A DNA stretch of 64,000 nucleotides from Parvibaculum sp035325945 (GCF_035325945.1 NZ_DAOKYX010000005.1:1-64000), one strand, 5' to 3'; counted from the stretch's first letter, positions 9,065-19,035 are shown. Made by a program: numbers and translations. The notes: generated from the sequence alone by a model not told the origin.

Positions 9065-9083
9065 TAGTAAACCAACCTTACTA
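9065..9083. promoter_or_regulatory. inverted repeat, candidate operator of the MFS gene
   Basis: TAGTAA and TTACTA form perfect 6-base arms around a 7-base spacer, 21-39 bases upstream of the MFS start codon. The symmetry and position are what a TetR-type repressor site would show. No such regulator is adjacent, so the binding protein is unknown. The rest of the 9045-9281 interval holds no convincing gene. Confidence 0.5.
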
Positions 9084-9281
9084 TCGGGCCGGCGCCGGAC
9101 TCAACGATCTTCGCGCCTTCAGCCTGCGTTCATGCGGGAAGACTTAGGGTCAGCATGCCGGACCCCCCGATACCATGTCCGGCTGCGCCCTTCTCCTCGT
9201 CTCATTCGGGTGCGGGAGCGAGGCGCGGACGGCGGCGCCCGGACCGTACCCCATGGGCGCCGCCGTCAAATCCTCATGCGC

Positions 9282-10541
9282 TCAGGTGATGAGGCCGATC
9301 ACGGCGCCCGTCATGGAGGTTGCGAGCGTGCCCGAGACGATGGCGCGCGTGCCGAGCGCCACGATGTCGGAGCGGCGGGCGGGCGCCAGCGCCGTCAACC
9401 CGCCGATGAGAATGCCGACGCTGCCGAGATTGGCGAAGCCGCACATGGCATAGACCATGATGAGCGCGGAGCGCGGGCTCAGCGTGCCGGGCGGCAGTTG
9501 CGCAAGCTCGATATAGGCGAGGAACTCGTTGAGGATCGTCTTGGTTCCCATGAGCTGCCCCGCTGTCTGCATCTCGGCGGCGGGCACGCCCATGAGCCAG
9601 ACGAGCGGCGAGAAGGCCCAGCCCAGCATACGCTGAAGCGTGAGCGGCGCGCCCCAGAGATCGGGCAGCGCGCCGAGCATGATGTTCACCAGCGCGACCA
9701 GCGCCACCATGACGACGAGCATGGCGAGGATGTTGAGGAGCAGATGGAGCCCGTCCACGGTGCCGCGCGTCACCGCGTCCATGCTGCTTTCATAGTCGAC
9801 GAGCGGCTGGTCGCCCGCAACGCCCGTGCCCGCAAAGCCCTTCTCCTCGGGCACCATGAGGCGGGCAAGCGTGATCCCCGCGGGAAGCGAGATCAGCGAG
9901 GCGATGAGGATCTGCCCGAGCGCGCCGGGCACGACGGCATCGAGCACGCTCGCGTAAAGCACGAGGACGGTGCCCGAAACGGAGGCAAGTCCCACCGACA
10001 TCATCATGAAGAGTTCGGCGCGCGTCAGCCGCTCGAGATAGGGCCGGATCAGGAGCGGCGCCTCGACCATGCCGACGAACATGGTGGAGGCGGAGGCGAG
10101 CCCCACCGCCCCACCGATCCCCATGCTCTTCTGAAGCAGGAAGGCGAACCCCCGCGTAATGGCCGGCAGCACGCGCCAGTGCCAGAGAAGCGCCGAGAGC
10201 GCCGACATGACGAGGACGAGCGGCAGGGCCTGAAATCCGAGCACGAAGGCGTTGGCCGGATCCTTGATCTCGAAGGGTGCCGGGCCGCCGCCGAGATAGC
10301 CGAAGACGAAGCCCGTTCCCGCCCGCGTCGCCTCGGTCAGCGCATCGACCGCATCGTTGAGCGCGAGAAGTCCGGCGCGCGCCACGGGCAGCTTCAGCAG
10401 AAGCAGCGCGATCCCGATCTGGAGGCCGATCCCCACCGCGACCTGCCGCAGCGAAAAGGCGGCGCGGCGCTCGCTCAGGGCCCATGCCATCGCGACGATG
10501 ACAACGAGGCCGAGAGCGCTTTGCAGGGAGGTCAGGGACAT
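9282..10541 (-). CDS. concentrative nucleoside transporter (CNT/NupC family)
   Basis: Cation-coupled nucleoside uptake protein of the inner membrane, about 419 aa. The CNT core is recognisable from FVFGYLGGG, FQALPLVLVMSALSALLWH, GMVEAPLLIRPY, the FLAYIEL segment and the C-terminal CGFANLGSVGILIGG followed by ALAPARR. All are hallmarks of NupC-like proteins. The frame is open to 10637, but that extra N-terminus is Gly/Pro-rich and not conserved-looking. ATG at 10541 begins a normal first helix (MSLTSLQSALGLVVIVAMAW). The gene is divergent from the SDR at 10767. Proton versus sodium coupling and purine/pyrimidine preference cannot be told. Confidence 0.92.
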   Translation of the reverse strand: MSLTSLQSALGLVVIVAMAWALSERRAAFSLRQVAVGIGLQIGIALLLLKLPVARAGLLALNDAVDALTEATRAGTGFVFGYLGGGPAPFEIKDPANAFVLGFQALPLVLVMSALSALLWHWRVLPAITRGFAFLLQKSMGIGGAVGLASASTMFVGMVEAPLLIRPYLERLTRAELFMMMSVGLASVSGTVLVLYASVLDAVVPGALGQILIASLISLPAGITLARLMVPEEKGFAGTGVAGDQPLVDYESSMDAVTRGTVDGLHLLLNILAMLVVMVALVALVNIMLGALPDLWGAPLTLQRMLGWAFSPLVWLMGVPAAEMQTAGQLMGTKTILNEFLAYIELAQLPPGTLSPRSALIMVYAMCGFANLGSVGILIGGLTALAPARRSDIVALGTRAIVSGTLATSMTGAVIGLIT

Positions 10542-10766
10542 GAGAACTCCGGCGGAATGGTCGGCGGGCGGCTCTTCAAGGGGGGCCGGGCCTGTGGAGC
10601 GCCGGAGGGGTCCGCCCCCCGCCGGACCGCCTCTCATTCCCTTGACCCTTTACCGGGCATTGTGCACAAAGTCACCCCCGAACCCGGCCCCGATCCAGAC
10701 GGGTGCCGCGCGGCCGCCCTCATCCGGGGCGAGCCCTTTCACAACACCTGACGGGAGATCAGACCC

Positions 10767-11672
10767 ATGAGCATTCGTTTTGACGGCAAGGTCGCCATTG
10801 TGACCGGCGCGGGCGGCGGCCTCGGCCGGAGCCATGCGCTGGAACTCGCCCGCCGCGGCGCGAAGGTCGTCGTCAACGATCTCGGCGGCGCGCGCGACGG
10901 CTCGGGTGGCTCGTCGGATGCGGCGAACAAGGTCGTCGACGAAATCAAGGCTCTGGGCGGCGAAGCGATCGCCAACGGCTCGAGCGTGACCGACGATGCC
11001 GGCGTCGCCAACATGGTCAAGCAGACCATGGACGCTTTCGGCCGCATCGACATCCTGATCAACAATGCCGGCATCCTGCGCGACAAGTCCTTCGCGAAGA
11101 TGGACGTCTCCGACTTCCAGCTCGTCGTCGACGTGCACCTCATGGGCACGGTGAAGCCGACCAAGGCCGTCTGGCAGATCATGAAGGATCAGGGCTATGG
11201 CCGCATCATGGTCACGACCTCCTCGACCGGCCTCTATGGCAATTTCGGCCAGACCAATTACGGCGCGGCGAAGCTCGGCGTCGTCGGCTTCATCAACACG
11301 CTGAAGCTCGAGGGCCAGAAGGACAATATCCGCTGCAACGCGCTCGCGCCGGTCGCCTATACGCGCATGACCTCGGACCTCATGCCGCCGGAAGCCGAGC
11401 AGATGCTGACGCCGGAAGCGGTGACGCCGGGCGTCATGTATCTCGTGTCGGAAGATGCGCCGACGGGCATGATCCTTTGCGCGGGCGCGGGCGTTTTCGC
11501 CGCCGCGCGCATCGAGGAATCGGAAGGCGTCTTCCTCGGCCGCGAGGGCCTCACCGCCGAGAAGGTGGCCGAGAACTGGGGGAAGATCACCGACTTCTCG
11601 AATGCCGCGCCGCACTTCATGGGTGGCGAGCAGACTGGCAAGTTCTTCAAGCTGGCGACCGGCGGCAAGTAA
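10767..11672 (+). CDS. SDR-family 3-hydroxyacyl-CoA dehydrogenase (MFE-2-like)
   Basis: Short-chain dehydrogenase/reductase of 301 aa resembling the (3R)-hydroxyacyl-CoA dehydrogenase domain of peroxisomal multifunctional enzyme type 2. The NAD(P) site is TGAGGGLGRSHALELARRG (about residues 13-31), NDLGG follows at the end of beta 2, and NNAG is at about 98. The catalytic Ser-Tyr-Lys set is in TTSSTGLYGNFGQTNYGAAK (Tyr and Lys about 167 and 171). The extended C-terminus beyond the usual 250 aa is typical of the MFE-2 type. A plausible ribosome site (gggagat) precedes the ATG. A rho-independent terminator follows at 11701. Role: probably beta-oxidation of fatty, branched or steroid side-chain acyl-CoAs. 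Confidence 0.88.
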   Translation: MSIRFDGKVAIVTGAGGGLGRSHALELARRGAKVVVNDLGGARDGSGGSSDAANKVVDEIKALGGEAIANGSSVTDDAGVANMVKQTMDAFGRIDILINNAGILRDKSFAKMDVSDFQLVVDVHLMGTVKPTKAVWQIMKDQGYGRIMVTTSSTGLYGNFGQTNYGAAKLGVVGFINTLKLEGQKDNIRCNALAPVAYTRMTSDLMPPEAEQMLTPEAVTPGVMYLVSEDAPTGMILCAGAGVFAAARIEESEGVFLGREGLTAEKVAENWGKITDFSNAAPHFMGGEQTGKFFKLATGGK

Positions 11673-11700
11673 TCGCCGCATTCGCGAGAGACGAATTGAG

Positions 11701-11727
11701 AAGGAGAGCCGAAAGGCTCTCCTTTTT
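11701..11727. terminator. bidirectional intrinsic terminator
   Basis: Perfect 10-base stem (aaggagagcc / ggctctcctt) closed by a GAAA tetraloop and followed by T residues. It sits between the convergent SDR (stop 11672) and GNAT (stop 11727) genes. The A-rich 5' arm makes it usable on both strands. Confidence 0.9.
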
Positions 11728-12197
11728 CATTTGAGCTGCTTTTCGAGCCGCCAGACGATCACGGGCTTTCGGCCCTCCATATGGCCGAGGCTGTGATCGT
11801 CCTCGCGCACGACCGCCCAGCCATGCTTTTCGTAGAAGGCGCGGGCGCGATCGTTGCCCTTGCGGCACTGAAGCCAGATGCGGGAATGTCCTTCCGCGGC
11901 AAGCGCCTTCTCCGCCGCATCGAGCACGCGCGCCGCGACGCCCCGCCCGTGCCATGCGGGCAGTACGAAGACCTGTCCGATGCCTTCCCCTTCCCAGCTC
12001 GAGAAGCCGACGACCTCGCCGCCGACGCAGGCCGCGACGCAATGGCCGATGGCGGTTGCGATGCGCTCCTCGAAGAAGCGCAAGGGGCGGCGCGCGGCGA
12101 CATCCGGATCGAGCGCCGCATGGCTCGAATGCCAGGCATCGTGCCAAACGCGAGCGAGCGCCGGAATGTCTCCGGCGCTCGCCATTCTGATCGTCAC
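11727..12197 (-). CDS. GNAT-family N-acetyltransferase
   Basis: Acetyl-CoA-dependent acyltransferase of about 156 aa. The start is placed at GTG 12197 (or ATG 12185, MASAGDIPAL), because the longer open frame runs back into the acyl-CoA dehydrogenase gene. GNAT landmarks: an early IRMASAGDIPALARV strand-helix, VVGFSSW, the beta4 strand FVLPAWHGRGVAARVL with the pyrophosphate-binding loop (HGRGVA), and a C-terminal ARAFYEKHGWAVV. It lies 17 bases downstream of the acyl-CoA dehydrogenase on the same strand and ends at the bidirectional terminator. Substrate (small molecule, peptide or protein N-terminus) is unknown. Confidence 0.85.
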   Translation of the reverse strand: MTIRMASAGDIPALARVWHDAWHSSHAALDPDVAARRPLRFFEERIATAIGHCVAACVGGEVVGFSSWEGEGIGQVFVLPAWHGRGVAARVLDAAEKALAAEGHSRIWLQCRKGNDRARAFYEKHGWAVVREDDHSLGHMEGRKPVIVWRLEKQLK

Positions 12198-12214
12198 ATT
12201 GTCGGCCGGGGCGC

Positions 12215-13423
12215 TCAAAGCCCGAGCACGGCCTTCGCCATGATGTTGCGCTGAACCTCGTTCGAGCCCGCATAGATCGAAGCCTTGCGGAGCGAGAAGT
12301 AGTAAGGCGCAACCGTGAAGGCGTTGGTGGGGCCGACATCTGGTTGGTTCGTCTCGGCAAGGCCGTCCTCGACGAAGGGCAGCGTGTAGTTGCCGAGCAC
12401 TTCGACGGCAAGCTGCGAGACGGCCTGCTGCAATTCGGTGCCACGGCACTTCAGCAGCGAGGATTCGGGGCCGACATTGCCGCCAGTCGACAGCGCCGAG
12501 AAGATGCGAAGCTCGGTGAACTCCATCGCCGTGATCTGCGCTTCGAGATCGGCGACCTCCGCCTGGAACGCCGGATCTTCAGCCAGCGAATGACCGTCGA
12601 TCTGCGTTTCCTTCGCCATCTTCTTCACCTTGTTCAGCGCGCGGTAGAGGCCCGCCGAATAGGGATTGCCGCGCTCGAACTCGAGCAGATACTTGGCGTA
12701 GGTCCAGCCCTTGTTCTCCTCGCCGATGCGGTTCTCGATGGGAACCTTCACATCGGTGAAGAAGACCTGGTTCACTTCCTGATGCGGCGCGGGCGTACCG
12801 TCGAGCAGCACCAGCGGCTCGACCTTGATGCCCGGCGTCTTCATGTCGATGAGCAGGAACGAGATGCCTTCCTGCGGCCTGCCCTCCTTCGAGGTCCGCA
12901 CGAGGCAGAAGATCCAGTCCGCCCACTGCGCCACCGAGGTCCAGATCTTCGAACCATTGACGAGATAGTGGTCGCCCTTGTTCTCGGCCTTGGTCTGGAG
13001 CGAGGCGAGGTCCGAGCCCGAGCCCGGCTCCGAATAGCCCTGGCACCAGAGCACGTTGGTTTCGAGAATATCGGGCAGAAAACGCTTCTTCTGCTCCGGC
13101 GTGCCGAACTTCATGATGACGGGCGCCACCATGGTCGGGCCGAAGGGGATCGTGTGAGGAACGCCGGCGCGGCCCATCTCCACGTCGAAGATATATTTCT
13201 GCGAACGGGTGAAGCCCGGCCCGCCATATTCCTGCGGCCAGTTCGGCGCGAGCCAGCCCTTCTTCGCCAGCGCCTTCTGCCACTTCACATGGCTTTCCTT
13301 GTCGATATAGCCATGCTTCGAGCGGGCCTGCTTGGCGCGGATCTCGGCGGTGTAGTTTTCCTCGATGAATTTCCGCACTTCAAGGCGGAACGCTTCATCT
13401 TCCTTGCTGAAGCTCAGATCCAT
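12215..13423 (-). CDS. acyl-CoA dehydrogenase (large-subunit type, 402 aa)
   Basis: FAD-dependent acyl-CoA dehydrogenase of the longer ~400 aa class often paired with a smaller partner. FAD/substrate signatures include WCQGYSEPGSGSD (about 126-138) and the C-terminal MRKASIYAGSNEVQRNIMAK. The residue where MCAD has its catalytic Glu is replaced in SIYAGSNE. A Glu in LLEFERG (about 250) occupies the position used by isovaleryl-CoA- and long-chain-type enzymes, so catalysis is still plausible. No small-subunit gene is adjacent, unlike the 16468/17649 and 40844/41990 pairs. It is preceded by a monooxygenase-type ABM protein 6 bases upstream and followed by the GNAT. The substrate is unknown. Confidence 0.92.
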   Translation of the reverse strand: MDLSFSKEDEAFRLEVRKFIEENYTAEIRAKQARSKHGYIDKESHVKWQKALAKKGWLAPNWPQEYGGPGFTRSQKYIFDVEMGRAGVPHTIPFGPTMVAPVIMKFGTPEQKKRFLPDILETNVLWCQGYSEPGSGSDLASLQTKAENKGDHYLVNGSKIWTSVAQWADWIFCLVRTSKEGRPQEGISFLLIDMKTPGIKVEPLVLLDGTPAPHQEVNQVFFTDVKVPIENRIGEENKGWTYAKYLLEFERGNPYSAGLYRALNKVKKMAKETQIDGHSLAEDPAFQAEVADLEAQITAMEFTELRIFSALSTGGNVGPESSLLKCRGTELQQAVSQLAVEVLGNYTLPFVEDGLAETNQPDVGPTNAFTVAPYYFSLRKASIYAGSNEVQRNIMAKAVLGL

Positions 13424-13429
13424 GGTTTC

Positions 13430-13723
13430 TCACTCGACCTTGGAGAGATACTGGATAGTGGGACGGCCAGCGAGAACGCCGCCGAGCGCGGGGCCCGCAG
13501 CCTTGAAATGCTCCGACGCGCCATGAGCCGCCAGCGCGTCCTGCGAGGCATACTGCTCGAAGACGACATAGGTCGGCTGGTCCTTCACCTTGAAGAAATC
13601 ATACTGAAGGTTGCCGGCCTCATTGGCCCGCACCTTGGCACGCAGATCGGAGAAGATCCGCTCGAACTCGGCTTCCTTGCCGGGCTGCACATTGATCGTG
13701 GCGACGACGCCGATGGTGCTCAT
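13430..13723 (-). CDS. ABM-domain protein (putative quinol monooxygenase)
   Basis: A 97-residue single-domain protein of the antibiotic biosynthesis monooxygenase (ABM) dimeric ferredoxin-like fold, in the YgiN/quinol-monooxygenase group. IGVVATINVQPGKEAEFERIF forms strand 1 and helix 1, NLQYDFFKVKDQPTYVVFEQY the central strands, and HGASEHFKAAGPALGGVL the C-terminal helix with its conserved His-containing segment. These cofactor-free proteins may oxidise quinols or just bind small aromatic ligands. It is the first gene of a tight unit with the acyl-CoA dehydrogenase (6-base gap), so the two are probably translated together. The actual substrate is not deducible. Confidence 0.87.
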   Translation of the reverse strand: MSTIGVVATINVQPGKEAEFERIFSDLRAKVRANEAGNLQYDFFKVKDQPTYVVFEQYASQDALAAHGASEHFKAAGPALGGVLAGRPTIQYLSKVE

Positions 13724-13825
13724 CTCAGGCTCCCTGTCATATTGTCTGGTTGACCCGGACTTTAGGAGGATCGGGCCGTCTCATCAACGGCCCTGATCCC
13801 CCCTCCCCGTTCAGGGATGAACAGC

Positions 13826-14626
13826 TTACTCGCCCTTGTAATTGGGCGCGCGCTTCTCGAAGAAGGCGTCCAGCGCCTCCCTGTGATCGGCACTATGGTG
13901 AGCCAGCGCCTGCATGGAAGCCGAAAGCTCCATGATGTTGTCGAAGCTCGTCATCATGCCCTGCCTGAGGAGCTGCTTGGTCATGCGGAGCACGTCGGGC
14001 GCCTGACCGCAGATCTTTTCGGCAAGGGCCTCTGCGCGCGGCATCAGCTCTTCGGGCGCCACGACCTCGGAGACGAGGCCCCATTCGCGCGCGGTTTCCG
14101 CGTTGATCGTATCGCCCGTGTAGAGAAGCTCGGAGGCGCGGGCCATGCCGATGATGCGCGGCAGGAGCCATGCGCCGCCATCGCCGGGCACGAGGCCGAT
14201 CTTGAGGAAGGTCGCGCCGAAGATCGCGCTGCTCGAGGCGATGCGCGTATCGCAAAGGCAGGCGACGTCATTGCCGAGGCCGATGGCCGGCCCGTTGACG
14301 GCGGCGATCACCGGCACCTCGATGCCCCAGACGGAGCGGACGATGCGGTGGATGCCGTTGCGATAGCGCTCGCGGATATGCGTGCCGGGGCCGCCGAAGC
14401 CCTCTCCCCCTTCGCGCATCGCCTTGACGTTGCCACCCGCCGAAAATGCCTTTCCGGCTCCGGTCAGGATGACGCAGCGAACATCGCGGTCGGCATTGAT
14501 GCGCGCCGCGGCGGCCGAGAAGTTCTCCGGATCATCGGCGGCACCCAGCGGATTGCGGATTTCCGGTCGGTTGATCGTCAGGGTCACGACATGACCCTTT
14601 TTCTCAAAGATCAACGCATCGCTCAT
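13826..14626 (-). CDS. enoyl-CoA hydratase/isomerase family protein (crotonase)
   Basis: Crotonase-fold protein of 266 aa acting on acyl-CoA thioesters. VTLTINRPEIRNPLG begins the fold, the first oxyanion loop is AFSAGGNVKAM, and the second is AVNGPAIGLGNDVACLCD. In ATFLKIGLVPGDGGAWLLPR the second catalytic Glu of classical hydratases is replaced by Gly/Asp context. Canonical hydratases carry Glu at both positions (often A-GADI-E and PE---G), and the first is also not obvious here. It may therefore be an isomerase, hydrolase or dehalogenase-like member. The gene stands alone on its strand with a strong hairpin 21-44 bases upstream of its start. The family is secure, the reaction is not. Confidence 0.86.
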   Translation of the reverse strand: MSDALIFEKKGHVVTLTINRPEIRNPLGAADDPENFSAAAARINADRDVRCVILTGAGKAFSAGGNVKAMREGGEGFGGPGTHIRERYRNGIHRIVRSVWGIEVPVIAAVNGPAIGLGNDVACLCDTRIASSSAIFGATFLKIGLVPGDGGAWLLPRIIGMARASELLYTGDTINAETAREWGLVSEVVAPEELMPRAEALAEKICGQAPDVLRMTKQLLRQGMMTSFDNIMELSASMQALAHHSADHREALDAFFEKRAPNYKGE

Positions 14627-14646
14627 TTAAAGGACTCCTTGTTGCG

Positions 14647-14670
14647 GGCGCGTCCCGACGGGCACGCGCC
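14647..14670. other. strong GC-rich hairpin upstream of crotonase gene
   Basis: GGCGCGTCCC and GGG-c-ACGCGCC form a 10-base stem with one bulged base around a 3-base loop. It lies 21-44 bases upstream of the crotonase ATG (14626) in the 14627-14805 interval. There is no T-run, so it is not an obvious terminator; a 5'-UTR structure or protein site is possible. Confidence 0.4.
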
Positions 14671-14805
14671 ACTTATGGATGGCGACGAATTTCACTGAAA
14701 CTCCCTCCCGGAATTATTGGCTTTAACCAAGAGTCGGAAAGCCTTGTTAAGAATTTTAGCCGACCCTGCGCCCCAACGGAAAGCCGGAGATTCGACGGCT
14801 GGCGG

Positions 14806-16374
<1,569 letters not shown>

Positions 16375-16412
16375 TCGCGCCGGCAACGCCTGCGATCACG
16401 ACGAGGCAAACG

Positions 16413-16446
16413 AAAAGGCCGTGGAGATCGTCCACGGCCTTTTTTA
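16413..16446. terminator. bidirectional intrinsic terminator
   Basis: aaaaggccgtgga and tccacggcctttttt form a stem of at least 11 bases around a short gatcg loop, followed by T residues, with matching A residues on the other side. It separates the convergent histidine kinase and acyl-CoA dehydrogenase genes. Confidence 0.92.
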
Positions 16447-16467
16447 GTGTCTGGTGCGGCTTGCCGC

Positions 16468-17598
16468 TCAGGCGGCCTGCGCGTAGCGCTTCAGCTGGTG
16501 GTCGACATTGCCGAACTGGGTGTCGATCATGGTCAGGCGCTTGAAATAGTGGCCGACATTGAGCTCGTCGGTCATGCCCATGCCGCCATGAAGCTGCACG
16601 GACTGCTGGCCGACGAAGCGGCCCGCCTTGCCGATCTGCACCTTGGCGCCGGCGGCTGCCTTCACGCGCTCGGCCTCGCCTTCCGTCAGCTTCAGATTGA
16701 CCATGTAGGTCATGGAGACGGACTGCTCATAGGCCATGAACATGTCGACCATGCGGTGCTGGAGCACCTGGAACTTGCCGATCGGCACGCCGAACTGCTT
16801 GCGCGTCTTGCAATATTCGACAGTCGCCTTGTTGAGTTCGCCCATGCAGCCGACCGCTTCGGCGGAGAGCGCCGCGATGGCTTCGTCGGTGATCTTCTCG
16901 ACCAGCGGCAGGCCCTTGCCTTCCGCGCCGATCAGCGCGTCAGCGCCGACCTTCACGTTCTCGAAGGTGATCTCGGAGGCGCGGCGGCCATCGACCGTCG
17001 GATAGTCGCGCGTCGAAACGCCGGGGGCGTTCTTGTCGACGATGAAGATCGAAACGCCGTCGCGGTCGCGCTGGCCGCCCGAGGTCCGCGCGGTGACGAT
17101 CAGCTTCTGCGCCCAGGGCGCGCCGAGGACGACGGCCTTGTAGCCATTGATGACATAGCCCGCGCCGTCCTTCTTCGCCGTGGTGGCGAGATCGGCGAGG
17201 TTGTAGCGGCCCTGCGGTTCGGCATAGGCGAAGGCCCAGACCGTCTCGCCGCCGATGATGCCCGGAATATGCGCTTCCTGCTGCTCCTTGCTGCCGCCCT
17301 CACGCAGGAAACCGCCCGCAAGCACCACCGTCTCGACGAAGGGCTCGACGACGAGGTGACGGCCGAACTCTTCCATCAGGATCATCGTCTCGATGGAGCC
17401 GCCGCCAAGGCCGCCCAGTTCTTCGGAGAACGGCGCGGCGAGCAGGCCGAGCTCGGCGAACTGCTTCCACATCTCCGGGCTCCAGCCCTCGGCGGACTTC
17501 ACGATCTTGCGGCGCGTGTCGAAGTCATATTTGTCGGCGAGCAAGCTCTGCACCGTGTTGCGAAGCAGGGTCTGCTCTTCGGTGAACGAAAAATCCAT
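16468..17598 (-). CDS. acyl-CoA dehydrogenase, small-subunit (PimD-like) type
   Basis: A 376-residue acyl-CoA dehydrogenase-fold protein. It keeps the N-terminal helices (MDFSFTEEQTLLRNTV), a beta domain (FAYAEPQGRYN) and the C-terminal QLHGGMGMTDELNVGHYFKR. The usual catalytic Glu is missing: the MCAD position reads TMIDTQFG, and no ER pair sits at the isovaleryl-type position. It lies 50 bases downstream of a ~396 aa partner (17649) on the same strand. This arrangement resembles the pimeloyl-CoA dehydrogenase small/large pair (PimD/PimC) and other alpha2beta2 acyl-CoA dehydrogenases, where only one subunit supplies the base. A heteromeric enzyme with the product of 17649 is therefore inferred. 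Confidence 0.9.
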   Translation of the reverse strand: MDFSFTEEQTLLRNTVQSLLADKYDFDTRRKIVKSAEGWSPEMWKQFAELGLLAAPFSEELGGLGGGSIETMILMEEFGRHLVVEPFVETVVLAGGFLREGGSKEQQEAHIPGIIGGETVWAFAYAEPQGRYNLADLATTAKKDGAGYVINGYKAVVLGAPWAQKLIVTARTSGGQRDRDGVSIFIVDKNAPGVSTRDYPTVDGRRASEITFENVKVGADALIGAEGKGLPLVEKITDEAIAALSAEAVGCMGELNKATVEYCKTRKQFGVPIGKFQVLQHRMVDMFMAYEQSVSMTYMVNLKLTEGEAERVKAAAGAKVQIGKAGRFVGQQSVQLHGGMGMTDELNVGHYFKRLTMIDTQFGNVDHQLKRYAQAA

Positions 17599-17648
17599 GT
17601 CTAGCCCTTCCCGTTATGTCCTGGTTTCTATGAGGCGCGTTCGGCCGG

Positions 17649-18839
17649 TCAAAGGCCAAGCACCATTTTTGCAATGATATTGTGCTGGATCTCGTTCGAG
17701 CCGCCATAGATCGAGGTCTTGCGCATGTTGAAGTAGTTCTGGGCGGAACCATGCGAATAGTCCGGTCCGGCGACGAACTCGTTGCCCGACAGCTCACCCG
17801 TCGGCGTCTGAACGAAAGCGTAGTTGCCGACCGCCTCGAGCGCGAGCTCGGTGATACGCTGCTGGATCTCGGTGCCCTTGATCTTGAGGATCGAGGCCTC
17901 GGGCCCCGGACCGCGCCCCCGGCTCTCGGCGGCGAGCGTGCGAAGCTCGGTCACTTCCAGCGCGGCGAGGTCGATCTCGAGTTCCGCGACCTTGCGCGAG
18001 AACTCGTCGGTCTTGATGAGCGGCGCGCCATCGACAAGCTCGGCGGCGGCGATCGATTTCAGCCGCTCGATCGCCTTCTTGGAGCGCGAGACGCCCGCGA
18101 TGCCCGAGCGCTCGTTGCCGAGCAGGAACTTCGCGTAGGTCCAGCCCTTGTTCTCCTCGCCGATGAGGTTCTCGGCCGGCACCTTCACGTCTTCGAGGAA
18201 GACCTCGTTCACTTCATGCGCGCCGTCCATGGTGATGATCGGCCGCACGGTGATGCCGGGCGTCTTCATGTCGATGAGAAGGAAGGAGATGCCCTCCTGC
18301 GCCTTCGCATTCGGGTCGGTGCGGACGAGGCAGAACATCCAGTCCGCGAACTGGGCGAGCGTCGTCCAGATCTTGTGGCCGTTGACGATGTAGTGATCGC
18401 CCTCGCGCACGGCGCGGGTCTTGAGGCCGGCAAGATCGGAACCGGCGCCCGGCTCCGAATAGCCCTGGCACCACCAGTCATCGCCCGAGAGAATGCCCGG
18501 CAGGAAGCGCTTCTTCTGCGCCTCGTTGCCGTAATTGAAGATCACCGGGCCGACCATGGCGAGGCCGAAGGGGAGCAGCGGCTGCGTCTCGGCGCGCGCA
18601 TTCTCCTCGTTCCAGATATAGCGCTGGGTGATCGACCAGCCGGCGCCGCCATACTCGACCGGCCAATGCGGCGCGACCCAGCCCTTCTTGTAGAGGATGC
18701 GGTGCCAGGTAAGGATTTCTTCCTTCGTCATCTCGCCGCGCGTGCGCCGCGACTTCAGATCTTTCGGATAGTTTTCGGCAATGAAAGTACGGACTTCGTC
18801 CCGAAACGCGAGATCCTCCGGCGAGAAGCTCATATCCAT
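17649..18839 (-). CDS. acyl-CoA dehydrogenase, large-subunit (PimC-like) type
   Basis: A 396-residue acyl-CoA dehydrogenase. The frame is open further upstream, but ATG 18839 (MDMSFSPEDLAF) has an AGGAGGAA ribosome site 7-14 bases before it and gives the family-typical N-terminus. WCQGYSEPGAGSD (about 123-135) marks the FAD/substrate domain. The C-terminus is IYGGSNEIQHNIIAKMVLGL, without the MCAD Glu. A Glu in LLGNERSG (about 243) is in the isovaleryl/long-chain catalytic position, so this is likely the catalytic member of the pair with 16468. The product is also similar in architecture to that of 12215. The substrate may be a dicarboxylic, cyclic or branched acyl-CoA; not determinable here. 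Confidence 0.92.
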   Translation of the reverse strand: MDMSFSPEDLAFRDEVRTFIAENYPKDLKSRRTRGEMTKEEILTWHRILYKKGWVAPHWPVEYGGAGWSITQRYIWNEENARAETQPLLPFGLAMVGPVIFNYGNEAQKKRFLPGILSGDDWWCQGYSEPGAGSDLAGLKTRAVREGDHYIVNGHKIWTTLAQFADWMFCLVRTDPNAKAQEGISFLLIDMKTPGITVRPIITMDGAHEVNEVFLEDVKVPAENLIGEENKGWTYAKFLLGNERSGIAGVSRSKKAIERLKSIAAAELVDGAPLIKTDEFSRKVAELEIDLAALEVTELRTLAAESRGRGPGPEASILKIKGTEIQQRITELALEAVGNYAFVQTPTGELSGNEFVAGPDYSHGSAQNYFNMRKTSIYGGSNEIQHNIIAKMVLGL

Positions 18840-19035
18840 CGAATGTTCCTCCTGATCGACAGGCTCCAACGCGGTGAAACGCGGCTGCCGAATGTATGTG
18901 CGGAAGGGCCGCTGCAGCAACGCGCGGACCGCCATTTTTGGGCGTGATATTAGCCGCAAACCCCTTCGTTGCAAGACCGCGCAATGATGCGAAACGCACG
19001 GCTCGCTGTGCACGTATGGACGGGTGTGGCCGGTT

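Noticed and set aside
8817..10751. 644-codon forward frame antisense to the MFS and CNT genes
   Set aside because: Composition is dominated by Arg, His, Asp and Glu with no fold motifs. It mirrors two well-supported membrane protein genes and is a high-GC artefact.
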